Source of the DNA: Ignavibacteriales bacterium
Lineage (GTDB): Bacteria > Bacteroidota > Ignavibacteria > UBA10030 > SZUA-254
Length of the DNA stretch: 6,007 bases
Reading direction: 5' to 3'
Assembly (NCBI GenBank): GCA_016207985.1
Contig: JACQYX010000179.1
Coordinates: 1-6,007, forward strand
How positions within the stretch are numbered: the first letter of the stretch is position 1; the number at the start of each line of letters is the position of its first letter. The notes beneath the pieces are model-generated. The model had not been told where the DNA came from, did no database searches, and saw only the letters and a list, made by a program, of their open reading frames with translations. A program made the translations under genes and the position numbers. Positions 1 to 6,007 of this stretch are shown piece after piece.

Positions 1-2
1 AT

Positions 3-1145
3 CAGCCACCTCGATATACATCATATATTGAAATTGACAATGATTTTCAAAATCTTAGAAGTGAAGGAATTGCAGGGCTTAAAGTAACTTGTGCTCATGA
101 GCTTCATCATGCATTCCAGCTTGGCAGTTACGGTTATTTAAGTAACGACATTTACATTTATGAAATTACCTCAACCTGGATGGAGGATGTTTTGTACGAT
201 GATATTAATGATTATTATCAATATATAAAAACAGGGGACTCTTCGAGGGGACATTTCAAATATCCTGACGTTGCGTTCACATCGAATTTATCTAAAGTGA
301 CCTATAGCCGGGCGATCTGGGGCAAATTTATTGAGAAGCGTTTTTCATCTGAGGTAATGAGACAGACCTGGGAATTCATCAGAGCAGGAGAAAAATGTTT
401 AATCGCTATTGACCACTCGCTCACACTCTATGGAAGCAATTTCAGAAAAGCATTCTTAGAATGGGCTTTATGGAATAATAATACAGGACCTTCATGTGAT
501 ACTATACAATATTACTCAGAAGGCAGACAATATCCGCAAATACGTTTACGCACGCTGGTTGAATATATAAACACTTATCGTTCGTTCAGCGATAGTATCG
601 AAGCTCTTAGCTCGGTTTATCATCCAATTTGTCTGCTGGATTCTCCTACCGATGATTGCTACGCGAGTCCACAGATAATGGCGATTATCTCCAATGTCAA
701 TGAAAATGGAGTAAATGATGTCCGATATGGCTTCACATATGAACTTTCTCCGACTGAAGTTACGGGGTATACACTCCTATCAAATGGGATTTACATAAGA
801 TTGAATGCCCCTGATCCGGAAAATTGGGTTTCTCAGGAAGATGTTCCTTCTATAGTTTCGGATATTGTCGTGTTTCCCAATCCGTTCTATTCTGGAGAAT
901 CGAAACAACTAATATTTCGATTTCCTCCTTGTTCGGACATAAAGGCGACTTTATATATTTTTAGCTCAAGCATGGATAAGATCATCTCGAAAGATTTCGA
1001 TATTATATCACAAGGATATGAGCCAAAAATCATATGGGATGGAGCGGATATGCACGGTCGGATTATACCAACGGGAATATATTTCTATGTGATTGCCATT
1101 GATGGGAAAGAATATATGGGTAAGTTTTCTGTCATAAGGGAATAA
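3..1145 (+). CDS. Secreted zinc metalloprotease (MXAN_6640-like) with C-terminal FlgD/T9SS-like domain, 5' partial
   Basis: The frame is open from the left edge, so the true start and any signal peptide lie outside; 380 residues are visible. A zincin motif HELHH is encoded at 96-110, preceded by hydrophobic residues. About 18 residues after it comes E-I-T-S-T-W-M-E-D (Glu codon at 162-164), which fits the third zinc ligand and the TWMED motif of the MXAN_6640-type putative metalloproteases. The last ~90 residues (from about base 870) contain PNPF, a WDG-x-D-x-x-G-R-I-I-P-T-G-I-Y-F-Y segment and a final GKFSVIRE, typical of the FlgD-like/type IX secretion C-terminal domain of FCB-group secreted proteins. 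I infer a secreted or surface-attached endopeptidase of unknown substrate. An internal ATG at 180 is in frame but lies after the zinc site, so it is not the start. The next gene begins five bases after the stop, but no functional link to heme handling is evident. Confidence 0.85.
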   Translation, partial: QPPRYTSYIEIDNDFQNLRSEGIAGLKVTCAHELHHAFQLGSYGYLSNDIYIYEITSTWMEDVLYDDINDYYQYIKTGDSSRGHFKYPDVAFTSNLSKVTYSRAIWGKFIEKRFSSEVMRQTWEFIRAGEKCLIAIDHSLTLYGSNFRKAFLEWALWNNNTGPSCDTIQYYSEGRQYPQIRLRTLVEYINTYRSFSDSIEALSSVYHPICLLDSPTDDCYASPQIMAIISNVNENGVNDVRYGFTYELSPTEVTGYTLLSNGIYIRLNAPDPENWVSQEDVPSIVSDIVVFPNPFYSGESKQLIFRFPPCSDIKATLYIFSSSMDKIISKDFDIISQGYEPKIIWDGADMHGRIIPTGIYFYVIAIDGKEYMGKFSVIRE

Positions 1146-1150
1146 AAATT

Positions 1151-1792
1151 TTGTTGGTATTCACTGCTGATCATATCGCAAAGACATTCAATAGGCGGAA
1201 GATTTTCGCTGAGATTTCTTTCTCATTAGAAAAATCTGATTCATTGGCAATCACAGGACGAAACGGTTCTGGTAAATCAACACTCTTGAAAATCCTTGCC
1301 AATGTTTTATCCCCAACTAAAGGGGAGATTGAAATGAAAATCGATGGCAAGATTGTCAAACCAGTAGATTTCTTTACACATCTCGGTTTAGTTTCTCCGT
1401 ATCTCCAATTGTATGATGAGTTCACTGGATGGGAAAATTTAGATATCTTCATGAAAGTTCGAGGCATTAATGCTTCTGATGAATGTTTGGGTGAATTGCT
1501 TAAACGTGTTAATCTCTGGGAGAGGAAAAACGATTACGTTCGTACATATTCATCTGGTATGAAACAGCGATTGAAATATGCTTTTGCCTTGATTCACAAA
1601 CCACCGATACTTTTATTAGATGAGCCAACTTCAAATCTTGATGCTGAAGGTATCTCCACTGTTTATCAAATAATGGAAGAGCAAAAAAAGGCAGGCATCT
1701 TAATCGTTGCAACGAATGATTCAGAAGACATTAAAAAGTGTGAGCAGGCGATTGATTTGAATTTACAAAGTAACGGAGGAAGCAAAAAATGA
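1151..1792 (+). CDS. ccmA: Heme exporter ABC ATPase CcmA
   Basis: This is the cytoplasmic ATPase of the CcmAB module, which uses ATP hydrolysis to release heme-loaded CcmE from CcmC during cytochrome c maturation. At 213 residues it is of normal family length. Visible motifs are Walker A GRNGSGKST (36-44), a Q-loop glutamine near 86, the signature YSSGMKQR (133-140, a variant of LSGGQ), Walker B ILLLDEPT (153-160) and the D-loop SNLD (161-164). The usual H-loop histidine is replaced by Asn in ATND (187-190). No ATG is available near the N-terminus. I chose TTG at 1151 because AAGGGA at 1136-1141 sits nine bases upstream, inside the end of the metalloprotease gene; TTG at 1154 is the alternative. 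The stop overlaps the ccmB start as ATGA, indicating translational coupling. CcmA rather than a generic ABC ATPase is called mainly from the neighbouring ccm genes. Confidence 0.9.
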   Translation: MLVFTADHIAKTFNRRKIFAEISFSLEKSDSLAITGRNGSGKSTLLKILANVLSPTKGEIEMKIDGKIVKPVDFFTHLGLVSPYLQLYDEFTGWENLDIFMKVRGINASDECLGELLKRVNLWERKNDYVRTYSSGMKQRLKYAFALIHKPPILLLDEPTSNLDAEGISTVYQIMEEQKKAGILIVATNDSEDIKKCEQAIDLNLQSNGGSKK

Positions 1793-2324
1793 CGGCATCA
1801 TCGGCTGTATCAGCGACACTCACAATCTTCAAGAAGGATCTACGATCCGAGTTACGCACACGTTATGCTCTTTGAGCGAAGAAGAGAGAGGGACAGTGAT
1901 GACACTTCATCTAATCGCTCGTCCGTTGACGATATATTTCGGTAAGTTACTTTTCAATCTTATTTTGCTTGGTGCTCTAAATATATTTACTGTAATTCTC
2001 TATTTGCTTTTTGTTACAGGATTCACGGTTGGTAATTATTTGATTTTCAGTGTAACTATTTTATTAGGCACACTTGGACTTGCAAGTGCTTCTACAATCA
2101 TAGCCGCGATCATCGCAAAAGCAAATACGAAAGGTACGCTGTATCCTGTTCTCTCGTTTCCAATCTTGCTACCGCTTCTTCTTACAGTCATCAATGCAAC
2201 AAAACTTTCAGTAGAAGGCGCAGTGTTCGGTGATGCAGTCGGTGAGTTTCAGGTTTTGATTTCGTATCTTGTTGTCATTACCGCAATTTCATATCTGTTA
2301 TTCGAATCTATCTGGAAGGAATAA
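1789..2324 (+). pseudogene. ccmB: ccmB with internal deletion and frame change
   Basis: CcmB is the membrane subunit of the CcmAB heme-release transporter, normally about 220 residues with six helices. The ATG at 1789 overlaps the ccmA stop and has a good ribosome site (GGAGGA, 1775-1780, eight bases away). It encodes 28 residues including the family-like LRSELRTRYAL, then ends at TGA 1873-1875. Similarity resumes immediately in another frame at SEEERGTVMTL, which in CcmB proteins lies after the second membrane helix. The two parts add up to 178 residues, so about 45-50 residues carrying helices 1 and 2 are absent and the deletion is not a multiple of three. Nothing in any frame of the window supplies the missing part. 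It could be a real inactivating deletion, a recent strain mutation or an assembly error; the sequence alone cannot separate these. Confidence 0.75.
1872..2324 (+). CDS. ccmB: CcmB C-terminal fragment (four membrane helices)
   Basis: This 150-residue reading frame is the surviving C-terminal two thirds of CcmB. It begins with SEEERGTVMTL, followed by ARPLTIYFGKLLFN, a stretch that resembles the conserved cytoplasmic loop of the family where the ATPase docks. Four hydrophobic segments follow at about 26-48, 56-81, 91-110 and 126-146, with the Gly/Ala-rich GTLGLASAS and the Pro-rich FPILLPLLL seen in CcmB helices 4 and 5. The TTG at 1872 overlaps the TGA that ends the N-terminal fragment (TTGA), so reinitiation is conceivable. 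The ATG at 1899 is the better start because AGAGGGA lies just upstream. If translated it would be a four-helix protein lacking the first two helices, and export function is doubtful. Confidence 0.7.
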   Translation: MSEEERGTVMTLHLIARPLTIYFGKLLFNLILLGALNIFTVILYLLFVTGFTVGNYLIFSVTILLGTLGLASASTIIAAIIAKANTKGTLYPVLSFPILLPLLLTVINATKLSVEGAVFGDAVGEFQVLISYLVVITAISYLLFESIWKE

Positions 2325-2378
2325 CAGACATTTTGCTCCTCAATCTTAAATTTAGTACCTTGTATCAAGTTATTGATT

Positions 2379-2384
2379 TATAAT
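2379..2384 (+). promoter_or_regulatory. Possible -10 element before ccmC
   Basis: The 79-base gap between ccmB and ccmC contains a perfect TATAAT 20 bases before the ccmC ATG. No convincing -35 hexamer sits 16-18 bases upstream (the bases there read TACCTT), and ccmC has no clear Shine-Dalgarno sequence. If real, it would let ccmCDE be transcribed independently of the broken ccmB. The call rests on one hexamer in AT-rich DNA and is weak. Confidence 0.25.
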
Positions 2385-2403
2385 AGATTAGAATCGCTTA
2401 TAA

Positions 2404-3090
2404 ATGACATTAAAACTGTTTTTAGGTATCTGGCTGAGTTTGGTTATCATAGCTGGGATATCGTTCCCGATAACAGAAAATCCAACGAATTGGTACGATT
2501 TACCATTTGTGCCAGGTCTTGAAGATAAGGCACGTATAATATTTTTTCATGTTCCTATGGCTTGGGTTGCGACACTTGCATTTGGCATATCACTTATATA
2601 CGGTATAAAATATTTATCAAAGGAAAATTTAGATTACGATATTAAATCTGTTTCATCTGCCGGCTTAGGTTTGATATTCGCAATCTTGGCTACAGTGACG
2701 GGATCGTTATGGGCAAAATTTAGTTGGGGTTCGTTTTGGAATTGGGATCCGCGACAAACATCAATTTTTGTTTTGCTTTTGATTTACGGTGCATACTTTG
2801 CACTCCGATCTGCAATTGAAGGAGACGAAAAACGAGCGACACTCTCTGCTGTGTATGCAATTATTGCAGGTGTAACTGCACCGTTCTTTATTTTTATTAT
2901 GCCTCGTCTTGTGGAAGGTTTGCATCCCAATGAAGCATTCGTCAGTCAAGGTAAAATATCAATGAATCCAACGATGCTTGTAATCTTTTTATGTTCACTT
3001 AGCGGTTTTACGGCACTTTATTTTTGGATGCTAAACACTAAAGTTCGTCTTGAGCGACTTGAACTCAAACATCATTTGAAAGGAGATTAA
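2404..3090 (+). CDS. ccmC: Heme lyase for CcmE, CcmC (WWD-domain membrane protein)
   Basis: CcmC binds heme at the outer face of the cytoplasmic membrane and promotes its covalent attachment to CcmE. The 228-residue product has six hydrophobic segments at about 4-22, 51-69, 86-104, 120-136, 147-165 and 190-210. Between the third and fourth is the WWD signature WGSFWNWDPRQTS (108-120). Histidines in the two expected places are present, H49 in FFHVPMAW and H174 in GLHPNEAF, corresponding to the heme-ligating His60 and His184 of the E. coli protein. The Asp-Pro in WNWDP differs from the E. coli WVWDA but is common in WWD proteins outside proteobacteria. It is distinguished from CcsA and CcmF by its length and by its position before ccmD and ccmE. 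The start at ATG 2404 lacks a recognisable Shine-Dalgarno. The next gene starts directly after the stop. Confidence 0.95.
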   Translation: MTLKLFLGIWLSLVIIAGISFPITENPTNWYDLPFVPGLEDKARIIFFHVPMAWVATLAFGISLIYGIKYLSKENLDYDIKSVSSAGLGLIFAILATVTGSLWAKFSWGSFWNWDPRQTSIFVLLLIYGAYFALRSAIEGDEKRATLSAVYAIIAGVTAPFFIFIMPRLVEGLHPNEAFVSQGKISMNPTMLVIFLCSLSGFTALYFWMLNTKVRLERLELKHHLKGD

Positions 3091-3225
3091 GTGTACGAGT
3101 TTCTTTCTCAGAATTCACTGTATGTTGTTCTGTTGATAGCATTAATTGGATGGTTAGGAATTGTTTTCTATTTATTTAGGTTAAATAAGAAGATTGATAA
3201 ACTTGAAAAGATGTTTAAGGAATAA
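3091..3225 (+). CDS. ccmD: Small membrane protein CcmD
   Basis: This 44-residue protein starts with GTG immediately after the ccmC stop, with AGGAG at 3081-3085 five bases upstream. It begins MYEFLSQNSLYVV, followed by one membrane helix (about 11-30, ending WLGIVFYLFRL) and a charged cytoplasmic tail NKKIDKLEKMFKE with coiled-coil character. This layout of a short periplasmic N-terminus, one helix and a basic amphipathic tail is that of CcmD, which stabilises the CcmC-CcmE complex and is needed for release of holo-CcmE. Sequence conservation in CcmD is low, so the call rests on size, topology and its place between ccmC and ccmE. The following ccmE starts three bases after its stop. Confidence 0.85.
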   Translation: MYEFLSQNSLYVVLLIALIGWLGIVFYLFRLNKKIDKLEKMFKE

Positions 3226-3228
3226 GAT

Positions 3229-3618
3229 ATGAAGCTTAAAATTGTTATAGGTGGTATCATCATAATTGCAGCGGTTGTGTTTGGTGCTCTATCGTTTGTT
3301 GAATCGAATGTAGAGTACATGAATTTCGACAGAGCAATTTCTGTAAAGAAGAAGGTACAAGTGAAAGGTGTTTGGATAAAGAAAAAAGAATCGGCATTCA
3401 ATGCTAATACACGACAATTTACTTTTTACATGAAAGACGACAGTGGGATTGAGCAAAAAGTAATATTCAGCGGTGCTCGACCGAACAACTTCGAGATTGC
3501 TGATGCGATTGTTGTGAAGGGGAAATATGAGAATGGCACTTTTCATGCCAGTGAGATTTTAACTAAATGTCCATCTAAGTATGAATCTAAACCTACAGAT
3601 GGAAAAACATCTATGTAA
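3229..3618 (+). CDS. ccmE: Periplasmic heme chaperone CcmE, Cys-type (CxxxY)
   Basis: CcmE is a membrane-anchored OB-fold protein that carries heme covalently from CcmC to the cytochrome c ligation machinery. The 129-residue product has an N-terminal anchor helix (about 5-24), then the beta-barrel domain (about 29-113) with VQVKGVWIKKKE, FTFYMKDDSG, VIFSGARPNNF and AIVVKGKYENGTFHASEIL matching the family strands. The heme attachment motif, HxxxY in E. coli-type proteins, is here CPSKY, with Cys114 replacing the histidine and Tyr118 retained. This is the CxxxY form known from archaea, Desulfovibrio and some other bacteria (System I*). A flexible polar tail of about ten residues follows. AAGGA at 3217-3221 serves as ribosome site for ATG 3229. 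A terminator follows about 35 bases after the stop, so this is the last gene of the transcript. Confidence 0.95.
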   Translation: MKLKIVIGGIIIIAAVVFGALSFVESNVEYMNFDRAISVKKKVQVKGVWIKKKESAFNANTRQFTFYMKDDSGIEQKVIFSGARPNNFEIADAIVVKGKYENGTFHASEILTKCPSKYESKPTDGKTSM

Positions 3619-3653
3619 TGAAGGATGCTGTACATTTGCATCTCTTGAAGTTT

Positions 3654-3682
3654 AAGGGGTAAGCGTTCGCTTCCCCTTTTTT
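3654..3682 (+). terminator. Intrinsic terminator after ccmE
   Basis: AAGGGG-T-AAGCG pairs with CGCTTCCCCTT, giving an almost perfect GC-rich stem with a single bulged T at 3660 and a very short loop around TT (3666-3667; the innermost pair probably opens). It runs directly into six T residues (3677-3682). It lies about 35 bases after the ccmE stop and ends the ccm transcript before the S9 peptidase promoter region. Confidence 0.9.
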
Positions 3683-3738
3683 ATTTGAAAAATATAGAAT
3701 CAACCATTGAATTCTAAACTGGCTTTTTATAATACGAA

Positions 3739-3766
3739 TTGTTGATCAGAAAATATCTCGTATATT
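3739..3766 (+). promoter_or_regulatory. Candidate promoter of the S9 peptidase gene
   Basis: TTGTTG (3739-3744) and TATATT (3761-3766) are separated by 16 bases, an acceptable sigma70-type arrangement. The same DNA also fits the Bacteroidota pattern TTG-N19-TAnnTTTG loosely, as TATATTTA at 3761-3768. A second pair, TTGAAT (3707-3712) and TATAAT (3728-3733), has only 15 bases between. Either would start transcription after the ccmE terminator and before the peptidase. The region is very AT-rich, so chance matches are likely and the exact site is uncertain. Confidence 0.4.
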
Positions 3767-3809
3767 TAGTATATTCTTGGTAGAAAGATAACAACAAAGG
3801 AATCAAGGA

Positions 3810-6007
3810 ATGAAAAACGGTTTTATATTTCTCATAAGTATCCTTTTTAGTATTCAGATCCCTGCCCAAACGCAGTACAAACTTCCGCCAAAGGAAATCG
3901 TAGATATCATCGATGCACCACCTACGCCGATGGTGTTTATGAGTCCACGCTCAGATGCAATGCTCCTTGTCGATTACAAACCGAATCCATCTATCGAAAT
4001 TATTGCAAAACCATTTCTTCGACTTGCAAGTTTTCGTGTTGATCCGCAATTAAAAAGCAGACAACGATTAATACAATTCACTTCTTTTACTCTCAAGTGG
4101 ATCAATCAAAATAAAACTGTAAAGATTGAGACACCCGAAGATGCCCGAATCGGTTCACCATTGTGGTCATACGATGGAAAGAAAATTGCTTTCAGGCACG
4201 ATGTTGAAAATGGAGTCGAGCTATGGATTGCGGTTGCAACTACAGGTAAAGCTAAAGTTATTCCCCGAATTAAACTCAATGATATTATGGGAATGCCGTA
4301 CACTTGGTTAAGTGATAACATTCATCTTCTTGTTCGTATGATTCCAACGAATATCGGTGAACCACCTGAAGCACCTAAATTTCCAAAAGGTCCGATTGTT
4401 GAGGAAACGTCAGGTAAGTTTGCCAAAGTGCAAACATATCAAGACCTCTTGAAGAACTCTTACGACGAGAGTCTTTTCGAATTTTATGCGACAACACAAC
4501 TTGCCATCATTGATATCAATACGGGTCAGATTGAAAACATCGGCTCTCCCGGTTTAATTATGAGTGCATCTTTCTCTCCTGATGAAAAGTATCTGCTCGT
4601 AACGAAATTAAAGCGACCATTCTCGTATCGTGTGCCATATTATTACTTCACACGAACAGTCGAGGTGTGGGATAGAAACGGAAATCTTATTACAACTACA
4701 GCCGATTTACCAATCTCCGATGAAATCCCAACTCAAGGTGTACCAACAGGTCCACGTAACGTCATGTGGCAAACGCTAAAAGATGCTGCATTACTTTGGG
4801 TCGAGGCATTGGATGGGGGAGACCCGATGAAGAAAGTTCCTCATCGTGATAAGATTATGAGATTGACCGCACCGTTCAAGGGAGAAGCCGAAGAGGTATT
4901 AAAAGTTCAGCATCGCTTTGCCGACATAGATTGGACAGCTAAACGTGATGATGTGTTATTGAGCGAATATGATCGTGAGCGAAGGTGGAGGACAACCTCG
5001 TTTGTGGATCTTAATAATCCAATAACATCACGCAAGATCATTTTCGATCTCAGCGTCAATGATTCTTACAACGATCCCGGAGATCCAATATACGAGACAA
5101 AACCAAACGGTACCAGTGTGTTGAATCAAGATGGTGATTGGATTTATCTTTCGGCTGAAGGTGCTTCGGAGTTGGGTGATCGACCGAGAATTGATCGTTT
5201 CAATCTAAAGTCGTTAAAGAAGGAACAGCTTTTCCAATCGAGAGAAAATAATTTAGAGAGGTTCATAGCGTTTGCTAGTAGCAGCCGCAATGAAATTATA
5301 ACACGTTATGAATCGAAGACGGAGCCACCGAATTACAACCTTGTAGATTTAAAGAAAAAACAAAAAGCATCTATTACAAGTTTTACTGATCCCGCTCCGC
5401 AGCTTACAGGGTTGAAGAAAGAAATCTTGAAATATCATCGGAAGGATGGTGTGCAGCTTTCAGGAACATTTTATTTACCCCCCAATTATATTCAAGGTAC
5501 AAAACTTCCATTGATAATTTGGGCATATCCACTTGAGTATTCCGATCCGGCAACCGCCGGTCAAGTGCGCGGTTCAGCGAATTCGTTTACTTTCTTCCGC
5601 GGTACAACTCCGTTATTTTTCTTAACTCAAGGTTATGCTGTACTGATGGATGCAACAATGCCCGTCGTGGGTGATCCAGAAACGATGAACAATACTTTCA
5701 TCGAGCAAATCGTTGCCTCTGGCCGCGCTGCGATTGATACACTTGATGCAATGGGAGTCATCGATCGTAATCGTGTGCTTGTAACCGGACACAGTTACGG
5801 TGCTTTCATGACAGCAAACTTGCTTGCACATTCGGATGACTTTGCTGCCGGTATTGCGCGAAGTGGAGCATACAATCGTTCGTTGACACCGTTTGGATTT
5901 CAAAGCGAAAGACGATCATTCTGGGAAGCATCCGATATTTACATGAAAGTTTCACCATTCACTTATGCAAATAAAATCAACGAGCCGCTGCTCCTGATAC
6001 ATGGAGA
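3810..6007 (+). CDS. Secreted S9 family serine peptidase, glutamyl endopeptidase-like (S9D), 3' partial
   Basis: The first 732 residues are visible and the frame stays open to the right edge; relatives are about 800 residues or longer. Residues 1-19 form a signal peptide (MKNG, a hydrophobic stretch, then IPA before Gln20), so the enzyme is exported. Residues from about 20 to 540 have the repeating strands of a beta-propeller (for example PLWSYDGKKIAFRHD and SASFSPDEKYLLVTK), which gates access in prolyl oligopeptidase relatives. The alpha/beta hydrolase domain starts near 548 (GVQLSGTFYLPPNY) and includes IIWAYPLEY and the nucleophile motif GHSYGAFM with Ser662. IARSGAYNRSLTPFGFQ follows, a block typical of the S9D group related to plant chloroplast glutamyl peptidase. 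The catalytic Asp and His fall beyond the window. Start ATG 3810 is chosen for AAAGGA at 3796-3801, eight bases upstream, and the signal peptide. Substrate specificity for Glu is inferred from subfamily resemblance only. Confidence 0.93.
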   Translation, partial: MKNGFIFLISILFSIQIPAQTQYKLPPKEIVDIIDAPPTPMVFMSPRSDAMLLVDYKPNPSIEIIAKPFLRLASFRVDPQLKSRQRLIQFTSFTLKWINQNKTVKIETPEDARIGSPLWSYDGKKIAFRHDVENGVELWIAVATTGKAKVIPRIKLNDIMGMPYTWLSDNIHLLVRMIPTNIGEPPEAPKFPKGPIVEETSGKFAKVQTYQDLLKNSYDESLFEFYATTQLAIIDINTGQIENIGSPGLIMSASFSPDEKYLLVTKLKRPFSYRVPYYYFTRTVEVWDRNGNLITTTADLPISDEIPTQGVPTGPRNVMWQTLKDAALLWVEALDGGDPMKKVPHRDKIMRLTAPFKGEAEEVLKVQHRFADIDWTAKRDDVLLSEYDRERRWRTTSFVDLNNPITSRKIIFDLSVNDSYNDPGDPIYETKPNGTSVLNQDGDWIYLSAEGASELGDRPRIDRFNLKSLKKEQLFQSRENNLERFIAFASSSRNEIITRYESKTEPPNYNLVDLKKKQKASITSFTDPAPQLTGLKKEILKYHRKDGVQLSGTFYLPPNYIQGTKLPLIIWAYPLEYSDPATAGQVRGSANSFTFFRGTTPLFFLTQGYAVLMDATMPVVGDPETMNNTFIEQIVASGRAAIDTLDAMGVIDRNRVLVTGHSYGAFMTANLLAHSDDFAAGIARSGAYNRSLTPFGFQSERRSFWEASDIYMKVSPFTYANKINEPLLLIHG

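Noticed and set aside
1836..1848. Inverted repeat GGATC-TAC-GATCC close to the ccmB deletion point.
   Set aside because: Five-base arms inside coding sequence are expected by chance, and it ends 20 or more bases before the junction; no matching repeat is seen on the other side.
1870..1875. CTTTGA at the ccmB break resembles the CUU-UGA site of the prfB (RF2) programmed +1 frameshift.
   Set aside because: A +1 shift leads to the frame beginning GAG at 1874, which encodes a charged non-CcmB sequence; the real continuation is in the other frame. No shift could restore the missing helices, and no internal Shine-Dalgarno stimulator is seen.
3168..3546. Open frames on the - strand across ccmD and ccmE, and similar antisense frames over ccmA, ccmC and the peptidase.
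   Set aside because: They lie fully opposite well-supported genes, have no ribosome sites or recognisable domains, and read as frame shadows.
3618..3662. Short frame starting with ATG overlapping the ccmE stop (TAATG), 14 codons.
   Set aside because: It runs into the terminator stem, is too short, and resembles no known protein; the overlap is probably chance.
4126..4311. A 61-codon + strand frame inside the S9 peptidase gene.
   Set aside because: It lies within the uninterrupted peptidase frame, which has clear family motifs on both sides; its product shows no recognisable features.

Overview
The window is AT-rich, all recognisable genes lie on the + strand, and the core is a cytochrome c maturation (System I, ccm) cluster in the order ccmA-ccmB-ccmC-ccmD-ccmE. 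It is flanked upstream by the 3' end of a secreted zinc metalloprotease gene and downstream by the 5' part of a secreted S9 family (glutamyl endopeptidase-like) serine peptidase gene. A secreted HExxH protease with a FlgD/T9SS-like C-terminal domain, a short CcmD, a CcmE with Cys in place of the heme-binding His, and an S9D-type peptidase together suggest a member of the Bacteroidota/Chlorobiota/Ignavibacteriota (FCB) group, probably close to Ignavibacteria. This placement is inference from gene style, not from a marker gene.

Layout: 3-1145 is the metalloprotease, open at the left edge. 1151-1792 is ccmA, starting with TTG five bases after the protease stop. 1789-2324 is ccmB, overlapping ccmA by ATGA but broken: after 28 codons the frame hits TGA, and the family similarity resumes in another frame roughly 45-50 residues further along the protein, so the first two membrane helices are missing. 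2325-2403 is a spacer with a TATAAT element. 2404-3090 is ccmC, 3091-3225 a 44-residue ccmD, and 3229-3618 ccmE, tightly packed. A strong intrinsic terminator at 3654-3682 closes the cluster. 3683-3809 carries promoter-like elements, and 3810 to the right edge is the S9 peptidase.

Working together: CcmA and CcmB form the ABC module that releases heme-loaded CcmE. CcmC with CcmD attaches heme to CcmE at the outer face of the inner membrane, and CcmE passes heme to the ligation machinery (CcmF, with or without CcmH). No ccmF, ccmG or ccmH is seen here, and the terminator directly follows ccmE. The CxxxY motif of CcmE matches the known System I* variant, which lacks CcmH. The points most worth following up are the damaged ccmB in an otherwise intact cluster, the Cys-type CcmE, and the Asn at the H-loop position of CcmA. 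I did not find a wholly new system, RNA gene, CRISPR array or insertion sequence.
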